Assembly (NCBI GenBank): GCA_942493345.1
Contig: OW818695.1
Coordinates: 3,844,001-3,908,000, forward strand
Direction of reading: 5' to 3'
DNA: 64,000 bases
Origin: GWE2-42-39 sp942493345
Lineage (GTDB): Bacteria; Bacteroidota; Bacteroidia; Bacteroidales; Prolixibacteraceae
In this document: piece after piece, positions 36,279-45,266 of the stretch
Layout: each line of letters begins with the position of its first letter
Numbering within the stretch: the stretch's first letter is position 1
Program-made: the position numbers and the translations under genes
The notes under the pieces: generated by a model
The model's database searches: none
What the model saw: only the letters and a program-made list of their open reading frames with translations
Told to the model about the DNA's origin: nothing

Positions 36279-36418
36279 TAAACCGGCAGTTAAAAAACTA
36301 AATAAAATGAACCGGGTAATAAAATTCTTTTCAAGTTCGAATCAACAAAATGAGTTTTGCATTGTTGAATTAGCAGAGATCAATAAAGTCTCATAGTTAT
36401 TGATTTTAAAATCAGGGT

Positions 36419-37363
36419 TTAACAGGCGTCAGACCCTGGTTTTATTTTTTCATTCACGAGGTTTACAAGCTGCACCCGGCTCGAAACGCCGGTCTTTGAA
36501 TAAATGCGATGACTGTGGTCTTTTACGGTTTGCAGACTAATAAACAATTTCTCCGAAATTTCGCGGTTCGATTTTCCATCACAAATTTCCCGGATGATTT
36601 CACATTCGCGGTTCGAAATTCCGAATTTTCTGCATAAATCTGATAATGAATTGAACTGTTGAGGTTGAACAGGCGATGGTTTTACTTTCAGAAATAATAT
36701 TGCTGAAACAAATGCAGGAGGAATGAAATAGAACAGCACGAAAAATATTCCGGCCACAGCGAACGAACGGGACAAAAAATAGAAAATCAATAAAAAAAAC
36801 GGGGCAGCTATGAAAATAAAAGCAATCCATGTTTTTGCCTGCAAAACTGATTTGCCCGGTATTAGAACCAGGAAAACACCGGCAGATGCGGAAATCAGTA
36901 AATTCAGTAAAAGAATTGATTTTGAAATGTCGTTGAGGTTTATAGAAATACTTCCATCCAGAAAATATTTGAATAGAAGCCCTGTACCCAGAAAAGCAAG
37001 CGAGAAGACGGAAAAAAACAGGATTGGAAAAAGTTGGGTGGTTTTTATCGATTTCAGTTCAAATGTGAATTTCAGTTGTAAATACCATGATAAAATTAAA
37101 AAAGGAATGCCCAGAAAAGGAAAAAGCAGGATGATATTTTCCAGCATGCTTTCAGAACCTGGTACGTTATTCAGAATCAGCTTGCTGATGATCGTTCCCC
37201 AGATGCCGTAAAAACCATAGATAAAAGAAAATGCCTGAAAGTAAAAAAGACTTGAAAAATGGGTTTCGGCAAAAGCCGTTTTTAAGCGGTAGGAAGTTGT
37301 TGCTCCAATCGCGCAGAGTCCGATAGAAAGTCCGAAAGTAAGTATGTATAGGAAAAATTGCAT
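36419..37363 (-). CDS. Membrane-anchored LuxR-type transcriptional regulator
   Basis: A 314-residue protein with about seven hydrophobic helices in residues 1-220 and a LuxR/NarL helix-turn-helix at the C terminus (SNRECEIIREICDGKSNREISEKLFISLQTVKDHSHRIYSKTGVSSRVQLV). The recognition helix is intact. The protein probably senses a signal at the membrane and binds DNA from there, without a response-regulator receiver. The ATG at 37363 begins directly at the first helix; an upstream TTG at 37396 is less likely. It diverges from the next membrane-protein gene. Confidence 0.85.
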   Translation of the reverse strand: MQFFLYILTFGLSIGLCAIGATTSYRLKTAFAETHFSSLFYFQAFSFIYGFYGIWGTIISKLILNNVPGSESMLENIILLFPFLGIPFLILSWYLQLKFTFELKSIKTTQLFPILFFSVFSLAFLGTGLLFKYFLDGSISINLNDISKSILLLNLLISASAGVFLVLIPGKSVLQAKTWIAFIFIAAPFFLLIFYFLSRSFAVAGIFFVLFYFIPPAFVSAILFLKVKPSPVQPQQFNSLSDLCRKFGISNRECEIIREICDGKSNREISEKLFISLQTVKDHSHRIYSKTGVSSRVQLVNLVNEKIKPGSDAC

Positions 37364-37440
37364 CGCGACCCGAAATTCAGAAAAATAATGATTCAAAGCT
37401 ACATACTAAAGTAGGATTTTTTATTTTTCCAACTTTGGTA

Positions 37441-37473
37441 TTGCGTAGATTAAAAATTCATCGTGTATTTTTG
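37441..37473 (+). promoter_or_regulatory. Putative promoter of the membrane-protein gene at 37498
   Basis: TTG (37441-37443), a 22-base spacer and TATTTTTG (37466-37473), 24 bases before the start codon. The spacer is slightly long. Confidence 0.45.
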
Positions 37474-37497
37474 ATCCTAAACTATAAAAATAATGCT

Positions 37498-38157
37498 ATG
37501 AGAGAACAACCATTTTATACCATTAAACCTGGTGTTTCGAATTGTTTCAGCTACGGATGGCAGATCATGAAAGAATATTTTTTGCAAATATTTCTAATTG
37601 TCATTGTTGTCGGTATTTTTAACGGGCCTCAATCGTTTTATAAAAGCGAGCATTTCTCTTTTTTTAGTGTGATGTTTGGATTTTTTGCCCTTATGTATTC
37701 CGTATTTTTTCTGCCTGTTATTAAATATGGCGCTCAATACCTTTATGTACAAACCGTTCGAGGGGAAGAAATTGATTTCAAAGAGCTGTTTAACGGCTTT
37801 TTTAAATATCTCGATATTGTTTTTGCAAACCTCTTGGCTGTATCGTTAACCGTTCTCGGGTTTATCTTTTTTATCATTCCCGGAATTATTTGTGCTGTAC
37901 GGTTTTCATTTGTTGCGTATCTGGTGATGGACAAAAATCTTGACCCGATTAAAGCGCTGGAAGAAAGCTGGCGGATGACCCGGGGGCATTCGTGGAAAAT
38001 ATTCTGGATGGGTATCCTTTCATTGTTTATTATAATTGGAGGATTCATTTGTTTCATTGTTGGTATTTTCCCCGCGTTGATGTGGGTTCACGTGAGTTTT
38101 GCCAGCTTATACCAGTCGGTTTTAAACGAGGAGAACAACACTACGTTTTTGGTTTAA
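37498..38157 (+). CDS. Integral membrane protein (DUF975/glycerophosphodiester-esterase membrane-domain type)
   Basis: A 219-residue protein with about five or six membrane segments. The pattern of an N-terminal GVSNCFSYGWQIMKEYFLQIFL, a central FIFFIIPGIICAVRFSFVAYLVMDKNLDPIKALEESWRMTRGHSWKIFWM loop and a final helix pair is typical of small membrane proteins grouped with DUF975 or the membrane part of glycerophosphodiester phosphodiesterases. There is no catalytic domain. The function is unknown. The ATG at 37498 is chosen because a promoter lies just upstream of it and inside the longer frame from 37435. Confidence 0.7.
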   Translation: MREQPFYTIKPGVSNCFSYGWQIMKEYFLQIFLIVIVVGIFNGPQSFYKSEHFSFFSVMFGFFALMYSVFFLPVIKYGAQYLYVQTVRGEEIDFKELFNGFFKYLDIVFANLLAVSLTVLGFIFFIIPGIICAVRFSFVAYLVMDKNLDPIKALEESWRMTRGHSWKIFWMGILSLFIIIGGFICFIVGIFPALMWVHVSFASLYQSVLNEENNTTFLV

Positions 38158-38165
38158 AAAATGGT

Positions 38166-38230
38166 TGAATCTGGATTTATAGGATTAAAAAGACTTTAGA
38201 AATTATGACAATCCTATAAATCCAGATTCA
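38166..38230. repeat. Perfect 21-bp inverted repeat (ATCCTATAAATCC type)
   Basis: Positions 38166-38186 pair perfectly with 38210-38230 around a 23-base loop. It sits between two convergent genes and may act as a terminator. It looks like a dispersed Bacteroidota intergenic palindrome. Confidence 0.7.
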
Positions 38231-38240
38231 GACAATATTA

Positions 38241-41159
38241 TTATTTCACAAGCGCCCCGTACAAAATCTCAACCGGATGATATGCTTTTTTACCGGTCCC
38301 GTCGGCAATATGGTGACGGCACGAAGTTCCCGGTGCAGCAATCAGCACATCCGATTCCGTTTTTCTTACTTCCGGGAAAAGTACCAGTTCCCCAACATTC
38401 ATGCTCAGCTCGTAATGTTCTTTTTCGTAGCCAAACGAACCGGCCATGCCACAGCAACCGCTGGCAATTTCTGTTACTGAATAATTCTTCGGAAGTTCGA
38501 GCATTTGTTTGGTCGGAACGGTAGAAGCAATGGCCTTTTGCTGGCAATGGCCATGCAATTTTATTTGCCTGTTTTCTTTGGTAAACGAACGGTTGCTTAT
38601 TTTTCCTTTCCCGATTTCACGAGCGATAAATTCTTCGAACAACAAGCTGTTTACGGCTAGTTTTCGGCTGACTTCAATATAAACAGGATCAACCAACTCC
38701 GGATATTCATCGCGAAACGAAAGAATGGTCGATGGTTCGATGCCAACGAGCGGGGTTTCTTCTGAAATCAGGTCTTTCAGGAGCAGAAGATTTTGAGTGG
38801 CAATTTTCTTTGCCGTGCACACCAATCCTTTCGATAAATAGGTGCGGCCGCTTTCACGGGTTTTCGGGATGACCACTTCGTACCCCAGTTTATTCAGCAA
38901 TAAAATTGCTTTTATCCCGATGTCGCTTTCGTTGTAGTTGGTAAATTCATCCGCAAAAAGGTACACTTTCCCGTTCGGGAATTGGCCGCTGCCGGGGCTT
39001 TTCCCGTACCATTTTCGCAGGCTGAGTTTCGATAATTTCGGAATCCGCCGCCGGGGCGCAAAACCAATTGCTTTTTTGAACAGGCCTCTTGCTGTAACCC
39101 AATTGGCAAACGGACGCAATGCCATTCCCAATTGGTTGATCCGCGGCAAATAAGCGATCAGCCGCGTCCGCAGCGGAATCCCGTTCAGGTCGTAGTAATG
39201 TTGCAGAAATTCGGCCTTGAATTTAGCCATATCAACATTCGACGGGCACTCGGCTTTGCAGGCTTTGCACGAAAGACACAAATCCATCACCCGATAAATT
39301 TCGGCATGGTCGAAGCGGTTTGCTTTTTCTGAACGGGTGAGAAACTCGCGCAGGATATTGGCGCGTCCGCGAGTCGTTTTATCTTCGTCGCGGGTGACCA
39401 TAAAACTGGGGCACATACTGCCGCCTGCCAGTTCCGTTTTGCGGCAATCAGCCGATCCATTGCATTTCTCAATGGCCCGCAACATTCCCTGTTCGTCCGA
39501 AAAATTGAAAATAGTTTTTGGCTCGTGAACCGGCCCGGTAATAAACCGCAGGCTTTCGTTAATCGGCGGAGTATCGATAATCTTTCCGGGATTGAAAACC
39601 GCGTCCGGATCCCATGCTTTTTTCAGTTGTTTTATCAATTTATAATTGTGTTCGCCCAGCATAAACGGGATAAATTCGCCCCGCAAACGCCCGTCGCCAT
39701 GCTCGCCACTGAGCGATCCGCGGTGTTTTTTCACCAGCGCGGCCACATCTTTCGCCAGACTGTGATAAATTTCAACATCTGCCGGGTCTTTTAAATTCAG
39801 CAAAGGACGAAGGTGAATTTCGCCCGTCGCAATGTGAGCATAAAACACACAATTCAGTCCATATTTTGTGAGCACCTGCTGAATTTCGGCCATGTATTCA
39901 GGCAGATAATCGGGGGCAACAGCAGTATCTTCGATCACCGTGGTACTTCGTTTATCGCCGGGAATATTCGACAAAATACCAAGTCCGGAGGCGCGTAACA
40001 CCCATACTTTTTTGATGTTGGCAGCCCCGGTTACCAGCGGGAAACGATAACCATACCCCGCGGCACGCATATCTTCTTCAAGTTTTTCGGCCCGGTCCCT
40101 GATTTTTTCCTCGGAATCGTCCGAGAACTCGATCATCAGCATGGCCTTTGGATCGCCTTCAATAAAAAACCGGTTTTTGCGCTGTTCGATGTTTTCCTTC
40201 GTGCAATTCATGATGATGTCGTCCATCATCTCAATGGCATCGGGCCGATGGCGAAGCGCCACGATATTTCCCCGGAAAGCTTCTTCCATACTGTTGAAAT
40301 GGGCACAAACCAGCCCTTTGTATTTGGGCGGCAGGGGAATCAGATTGAGACGGATTTTCGTAACAAAAGCCAAAGTTCCTTCCGATCCGGCCAGTAATTT
40401 GCAAAAATTAAATTTGGGACCACCGTCTGTAAAAACTTCCGATTCGAGCAGCACATCAATCGCATAGCCGTTGTTCCTCCGCTGAACTTTCGGGTCGGGA
40501 AACTCTTTTCTTATTTCTTCCTGATTGAGAGGATCAGAAAGAATATCGCGGATATTCCGGTAAATTTTTGTTTCGAGCGAATTGACCGAACCGTTGCATT
40601 TTTCTTCGAACTCCGTTTTGCCAAGCGTTTTAAAAGTTACTTCCGAACCGTCGGAAAGGATCGCATCCACTTCGAGCACATGATCGCGGACGCTCCCGTA
40701 AACCAGCGAATGCAGACCGCACGAATTATTCCCCAGCATTCCGGCCAGCGTACAGCGGTTGGCCGTCGATGTTTCGGGGCCAAACTGCAACCCGTGCGGA
40801 GCAAGAAACTGGTTCAACCCGACCAAAACAACGCCCGGCTCAACTTCGACCCACCGTTCTTCTTTATTGAACACCCCGATTTTATTCATGTATTTCGAAA
40901 TGTCGACCACAATGCCGCTGCCAACTACCTGTCCGGCCAACGATGTCCCGGCTCCGCGCGGAATGAGCGAAAAGCCATTTTCCCGGGCAAAAGCGAGAAT
41001 TTTCAGGATGTCAGTTTTGTTTTTGGGTTTGCAAACCGCTTCCGGGATTTCGCGGTACGACGATGCATCGGTAGCGTAGATAATTTTTTGAACATTATCG
41101 GTATAAACGTCGCCTTCGAGTTGTGATTTCAGGATAAAAAATGGGTCGCTTGACTTCAT
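38241..41159 (-). CDS. FAD-linked dehydrogenase with Fe-S and CCG domains (D-2-hydroxyacid dehydrogenase type)
   Basis: A 972-residue protein in three parts. The N-terminal FAD-binding PCMH domain (PRGAGTSLAGQVVGSGIVVDISKYMNKI, GMLGNNSCGLHS) and the FAD-oxidase C-terminal domain reach about residue 540, including GEHGDGRLRGEFIP. A 4Fe-4S domain follows with CLSCKACKAECP at about residues 640-655. The C-terminal GlpC/CCG-like domain is seen in HGHCQQKA and SGCCGMAGSFGYEKEHYE. The layout is that of D-lactate or D-2-hydroxyglutarate dehydrogenases of the YdiJ type, feeding electrons to quinone at the membrane. The exact hydroxy acid is not visible. Confidence 0.92.
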   Translation of the reverse strand: MKSSDPFFILKSQLEGDVYTDNVQKIIYATDASSYREIPEAVCKPKNKTDILKILAFARENGFSLIPRGAGTSLAGQVVGSGIVVDISKYMNKIGVFNKEERWVEVEPGVVLVGLNQFLAPHGLQFGPETSTANRCTLAGMLGNNSCGLHSLVYGSVRDHVLEVDAILSDGSEVTFKTLGKTEFEEKCNGSVNSLETKIYRNIRDILSDPLNQEEIRKEFPDPKVQRRNNGYAIDVLLESEVFTDGGPKFNFCKLLAGSEGTLAFVTKIRLNLIPLPPKYKGLVCAHFNSMEEAFRGNIVALRHRPDAIEMMDDIIMNCTKENIEQRKNRFFIEGDPKAMLMIEFSDDSEEKIRDRAEKLEEDMRAAGYGYRFPLVTGAANIKKVWVLRASGLGILSNIPGDKRSTTVIEDTAVAPDYLPEYMAEIQQVLTKYGLNCVFYAHIATGEIHLRPLLNLKDPADVEIYHSLAKDVAALVKKHRGSLSGEHGDGRLRGEFIPFMLGEHNYKLIKQLKKAWDPDAVFNPGKIIDTPPINESLRFITGPVHEPKTIFNFSDEQGMLRAIEKCNGSADCRKTELAGGSMCPSFMVTRDEDKTTRGRANILREFLTRSEKANRFDHAEIYRVMDLCLSCKACKAECPSNVDMAKFKAEFLQHYYDLNGIPLRTRLIAYLPRINQLGMALRPFANWVTARGLFKKAIGFAPRRRIPKLSKLSLRKWYGKSPGSGQFPNGKVYLFADEFTNYNESDIGIKAILLLNKLGYEVVIPKTRESGRTYLSKGLVCTAKKIATQNLLLLKDLISEETPLVGIEPSTILSFRDEYPELVDPVYIEVSRKLAVNSLLFEEFIAREIGKGKISNRSFTKENRQIKLHGHCQQKAIASTVPTKQMLELPKNYSVTEIASGCCGMAGSFGYEKEHYELSMNVGELVLFPEVRKTESDVLIAAPGTSCRHHIADGTGKKAYHPVEILYGALVK

Positions 41160-41245
41160 GCAAATCGGGTTTCAACAAAAATAAGAAATCTTATTTATCG
41201 GACGAACTGAAGTTCTATAATGAGAACAAATCTTGTGTATGTAGC

Positions 41246-41282
41246 AAAAAAAGTAGACAACCCAATGGTTGTCTACTTTTTT
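41246..41282 (-). terminator. Rho-independent terminator of malic enzyme gene
   Basis: A perfect 16-bp stem (41247-41262 with 41267-41282) has a CAAT loop and A/T arms, downstream of the malic enzyme stop codon on the minus strand. Confidence 0.85.
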
Positions 41283-41334
41283 ATAGCTTATTTTTTAGTA
41301 TAATCGTTGTAATATCATCGATATAATCCCGCGA

Positions 41335-43623
41335 TTATGCTTTATTTTTCAATTTCTGCTCTTCAAAACCGGCATCGATAACGGCGATGGTTACCATGTT
41401 GACGATGTCGCGCACCGAGCTTTCGATGTTGAGGATGTGTACGGGTTTGTTCAATCCCATCTGAATTGGGCCAATGGTTTCGCTCATCCCGATTTCGAGC
41501 ATCATCTTGTACGAGATGTTGGCCGAGTTCAGGTTTGGGAATATCAGCGTGTTTACATTCATTCCGTCAATTTTCGAGAAAGGAAATTTCTCGTGGCGTA
41601 GTTCTTTGTCGAGGGCAAAGTTTACCTGCATTTCGCCATCAAGCAACACTTCGGGATATTCAGCATGAACGCGAGCCACGGCATCGTGCACGGTAGCCGG
41701 GCTACCCGTGTTGCGTTCGCCAAAATTCGAATATGAAAGCATGGCGATCACCGGTTGGATGTTAAACAATTGGATGGTACGGTTGGTAAGCAGGGCTACA
41801 TCCACCAGCGTGTCGGTATTTGGATGATTATTTACCAACGTATCGGCAAAGAAAAAAGTTCCCAGTTTGTTGTTTACAATATTTAAGCCGGCAATATGTT
41901 TCAACCCATCGCGAATACCAATGATTTCAATGGCTGGTTTAATAGCATCGGTATATTTTGTGTAAACGCCTGTAATGCAAGCGTCAGCATCACCTGCTTC
42001 TACCATGGCCATGCCAAAATAATTGCGGTCAAACATCTTTTCGAAAGCTTCGTCGTAGGTCATCCCTTCGCGCTGGCGTTTTTCGACAAGCATGTGGGCA
42101 TACTTTTGCCGACGATTTTCTTCACGATCGTGACGCATGTTTACAATTTCAACTCCTTCTAGATCAATGTTGTTTTCGGCAATGATCTTGGTAATACGTT
42201 CTTCGTTACCTAACAAAACAGGGATACAGATACCTTCGGCACGTGCCACCTGTGCTGCTTTAAGCATATTGATATGGTTTGCCTCGGCAAAAACTACTCG
42301 TTTTGGATTTTCCTTGGCTTTTTCAGTAAGTCCATGAATGAGCTTATTGTCAAGCCCCATGCGAAGACGCAGTTGTTCTGCATAAGCATCCCAGTCGGTT
42401 ATGGTTTTGCGTGCCACACCGCTTTCGATAGCAGCTTTTGCTACTGCTGTTGATACGGTTACCAACAAACGGGGATCGAGCGGTTTTGGAATGATGTATT
42501 CGCGGCCAAAGCTGATGTTTGAAGTATTGTAGGCAGCAGCAACCACTTCTGGTACGGGTTGTTTTGCCAGTTTGGCGATAGCCAGTGTAGCTGCCACTTT
42601 CATTTCTTCGTTAATACTGGTTGCACGAACATCGAGCGCGCCGCGGAAGATGTATGGGAATCCCAGCACATTGTTTACCTGGTTCGCATGGTCGCTACGA
42701 CCAGTGGCAAAAATGATGTCGGGACGTGAGGCCATGGCATCGTCGTACGATATTTCAGGATTGGGATTTGCCAACGCAAATACAATGGGGTTTTCGGTCA
42801 TGGTATGCACCATCTCTTGCGAGAGGACGCCGGCAACCGAAAGTCCAAGAAACACGTCAGAACCAAGAACTGCTTCTGCCAGAGTGCTTATTTCGCGCGA
42901 AGTGGCAAAAGGACGCTTGCGGCTGTTGAGATCGGTGCGGCGGGTGGAGATAACACCTTTGCTGTCTACCATCACAATATTTTCGAGTTTGGCGCCCAGG
43001 TGCATATACAGTTGTGCGCATGATGAGGCGGCAGCACCGGCTCCGTTAACTACAATTTTTACGTCTTCAATCTTCTTTCCAATCAATTCTAAAGCATTCA
43101 GCAGGGCAGCACCCGAAATGATGGCTGTACCATGCTGATCGTCATGCATCAGCGGAATATCTAATTGCTCTTTGAGTTTTTCTTCAATTTCGAAACATTC
43201 CGGAGCTTTTATATCTTCGAGGTTGATGCCGCCGAAAGTAGGCGAAATGGCTTTTACTACCTCTATAAATTTTGCAGGGTCTTTTTCGTTGACTTCAATG
43301 TCGAACACATCGATGTCGGCAAAGATTTTAAACAGCAGACCTTTGCCTTCCATTACAGGTTTGCCGGCCAAAGCTCCAATGTCGCCAAGTCCAAGTACTG
43401 CTGTGCCGTTGGAAATTACGGCAACGAGATTGCCCTTTGCTGTATATTCATACGCGTCTTGCGGGTCTTTTTCAATTTCGAGGCAAGGTTCTGCTACTCC
43501 CGGCGAGTAGGCCAGTGATAAGTCGCGCTGTGTACTGTGTGGTTTTGTAGGTATAACCTGAATTTTTCCGGGGCGACCTTCCGAATGGTAATTCAGAGCG
43601 TCAGTTTTTTGTTTTGAATTCAT
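41335..43623 (-). CDS. maeB: NADP-dependent malic enzyme with phosphotransacetylase-like domain
   Basis: A 762-residue MaeB-type enzyme that decarboxylates malate to pyruvate with NADP. The N-terminal malic domain shows SLAYSPGVAEPCLEI, KGNLVAVISNGTAVLGLGDIG and MHDDQHGTAIISGAALLNAL. The NAD(P)-binding domain has KIVVNGAGAAASSCAQL. From about residue 430 a phosphotransacetylase-like domain follows; in the family it binds acetyl-CoA for regulation and is not catalytic. An AGGAG sequence lies about 9 bases before the ATG. It supplies pyruvate and NADPH. It is monocistronic, with its own terminator. Confidence 0.96.
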   Translation of the reverse strand: MNSKQKTDALNYHSEGRPGKIQVIPTKPHSTQRDLSLAYSPGVAEPCLEIEKDPQDAYEYTAKGNLVAVISNGTAVLGLGDIGALAGKPVMEGKGLLFKIFADIDVFDIEVNEKDPAKFIEVVKAISPTFGGINLEDIKAPECFEIEEKLKEQLDIPLMHDDQHGTAIISGAALLNALELIGKKIEDVKIVVNGAGAAASSCAQLYMHLGAKLENIVMVDSKGVISTRRTDLNSRKRPFATSREISTLAEAVLGSDVFLGLSVAGVLSQEMVHTMTENPIVFALANPNPEISYDDAMASRPDIIFATGRSDHANQVNNVLGFPYIFRGALDVRATSINEEMKVAATLAIAKLAKQPVPEVVAAAYNTSNISFGREYIIPKPLDPRLLVTVSTAVAKAAIESGVARKTITDWDAYAEQLRLRMGLDNKLIHGLTEKAKENPKRVVFAEANHINMLKAAQVARAEGICIPVLLGNEERITKIIAENNIDLEGVEIVNMRHDREENRRQKYAHMLVEKRQREGMTYDEAFEKMFDRNYFGMAMVEAGDADACITGVYTKYTDAIKPAIEIIGIRDGLKHIAGLNIVNNKLGTFFFADTLVNNHPNTDTLVDVALLTNRTIQLFNIQPVIAMLSYSNFGERNTGSPATVHDAVARVHAEYPEVLLDGEMQVNFALDKELRHEKFPFSKIDGMNVNTLIFPNLNSANISYKMMLEIGMSETIGPIQMGLNKPVHILNIESSVRDIVNMVTIAVIDAGFEEQKLKNKA

Positions 43624-43940
43624 ATAAATTACTCCTATTAATTATTGTCTATAGATATAGCATTACTCCGGATGCTAGGGAACAAAATTAACTAATACCT
43701 TAAGATCTGTTAAGAGGAGTACTACAATTCACATAAATTTAAAGATTTGTTTTTGTTCGGAAAAAACAATTGAAAGACATTCCTTCTTTGTCAAAACTCA
43801 TATAAATAAATATGCTATTATCGTTCAGTGAGTGTATCTTTCGTATAACACACTCATTAAAAGCTCATCTGAAATTGTAAAATGCAAAAAAAAGATGAAA
43901 GCTGATCTGTGGAAAGATAAAAACCTTAGTTCCTTTAAAG
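43624..43940. other. AT-rich intergenic region upstream of maeB
   Basis: About 317 bases without a supported gene. A minus-strand TAATTTTG (43683-43690) may be a -7 element for maeB. No other structure was recognised. Confidence 0.4.
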
Positions 43941-44462
43941 TTATATGAGCAACAAAATTATAGCTGCCACGATTCCTGCTCCTGCAATATAAATTCCCCT
44001 GCGAAAAAATCTTGTCCCGGGTTTAAACATCCAGAAAGATGATATTGCTAGAAATAGTAACAGGATTCCAAAAATTGTGGCAACCCAGTGTGCTGCGTTC
44101 TTACTTGATGATTTATGCAATTTGTTAAATGTATTGAGCCACGAAGGAAGTGCTTTCGCCGAATATGCTGCAACTCCTGTTGTTTTATTATAGGTTCCGT
44201 TGGAAAAATAAACGATTTCGCTTTCCTCTTTCAATACCTTGAAATCTTTCAGCCGCAAAGATTTTTCAAGTTCTGATGCATCCATGTTGAGCGATAATTT
44301 TGTCTCAACCAACGTTTCATACTTAAAAAAATTTGTATCCCTGTAAATAAGGGCAATTCCACTTATGCCGTAAATCACGATAAGTCCAATAATGAAAAAA
44401 CCAATGTCGCGATGTAATGAACGCATGTAATGGCCTATCGATTTCTTCTCTTTTTGTTTCAT
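43941..44462 (-). CDS. PepSY-associated membrane protein
   Basis: A 173-residue protein with an N-terminal membrane helix (LHRDIGFFIIGLIVIYGISGIALIY), a periplasmic stretch of about 75 residues and two helices at the C terminus (HWVATIFGILLLFLAISSFWMF and GIYIAGAGIVAAIILLLI). The LHRDIGFF opening and the KLHKSS...HW segment resemble the PepSY-associated TM family, whose members often accompany iron-siderophore uptake or reductases. It is shorter than the common four-helix PepSY_TM proteins. No iron gene is adjacent, so the role is open. Confidence 0.78.
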   Translation of the reverse strand: MKQKEKKSIGHYMRSLHRDIGFFIIGLIVIYGISGIALIYRDTNFFKYETLVETKLSLNMDASELEKSLRLKDFKVLKEESEIVYFSNGTYNKTTGVAAYSAKALPSWLNTFNKLHKSSSKNAAHWVATIFGILLLFLAISSFWMFKPGTRFFRRGIYIAGAGIVAAIILLLI

Positions 44463-44599
44463 TTGTTTATTTTTTCAATATTGTATTCCTTAATTCTCGT
44501 ATCAACTTCAGTATTCTAAATTAGATTTCAACGAATGGAATAGCCATAAATAATCATTTTCGGTTTGTGAGAACTTTGGCACTCATGGCTATTTCATAA

Positions 44600-45232
44600 T
44601 TATCTCCTGTTTTTTTTATGAATGATTTTCCTGATTGCTGCTTTTAATTCAAAGAAAGGAATTTTATACATACAGTGTCCATCTTTTCGTTTTTTACCTT
44701 CAACGATTAAACTGAAGTTCAATTTTTCAATTATTTGTCGTCCTTCTTTAGACGCGGGCATTGCATAAATTATTGTGGAGGGATTCGGATCACAAATAGT
44801 TTCAATTAATTTGTCGAAACTCAGCAAAACATCTTTTAGCGCACATGAACGAGCAAGGTCCGTCACATACGGAATCGCTAAACTTTCGATGTATAAATGA
44901 TTTATTTTTTCTCTTTCTTCCTGCTTAAATATCGAATTTCCGCGGATATTCCGTTCTATTATTTCTCCGGCAATAAATTGATTTAGTATTTCCTGCCGAA
45001 GCGGTAAAATATCGATATGTCCTATTTTGGTCCCATCTTTTTCCCTGATTATAAAAAAACAATTCGGGTTTGTCTGATGCCACTCTTTTAGAACAGCATG
45101 CGGAATGGCGTCAATTCCCGAATAGATATTTTCTTCCAACTCGGCGATCCACTCAATATCAGCCTCGGTTGCTTGTCGAATTTCAAATTTTATTGGCAAA
45201 GAATATGTTTGTTCAATTTTTTTCAGGTTCAT
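44600..45232 (-). CDS. GNAT family N-acetyltransferase-like protein
   Basis: A 210-residue protein. The N-terminal half reads like a GNAT core (FEIRQATEADIEWIAELEENIYSGIDAIP, then FFIIREKDGTKIGHIDILPL). HLYIESLAIPYV corresponds to the acetyl-CoA-binding strand, though the usual RxxGxG loop is replaced by TDLARSCALKDVLL. Loss of the canonical pyrophosphate loop makes activity uncertain. The acceptor is unknown. It lies 34 bases downstream of the sodium:solute symporter gene on the same strand. Confidence 0.65.
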   Translation of the reverse strand: MNLKKIEQTYSLPIKFEIRQATEADIEWIAELEENIYSGIDAIPHAVLKEWHQTNPNCFFIIREKDGTKIGHIDILPLRQEILNQFIAGEIIERNIRGNSIFKQEEREKINHLYIESLAIPYVTDLARSCALKDVLLSFDKLIETICDPNPSTIIYAMPASKEGRQIIEKLNFSLIVEGKKRKDGHCMYKIPFFELKAAIRKIIHKKNRR

Positions 45233-45266
45233 AAGTTACATTTTTACAACTGTGGTTTATCAATGG

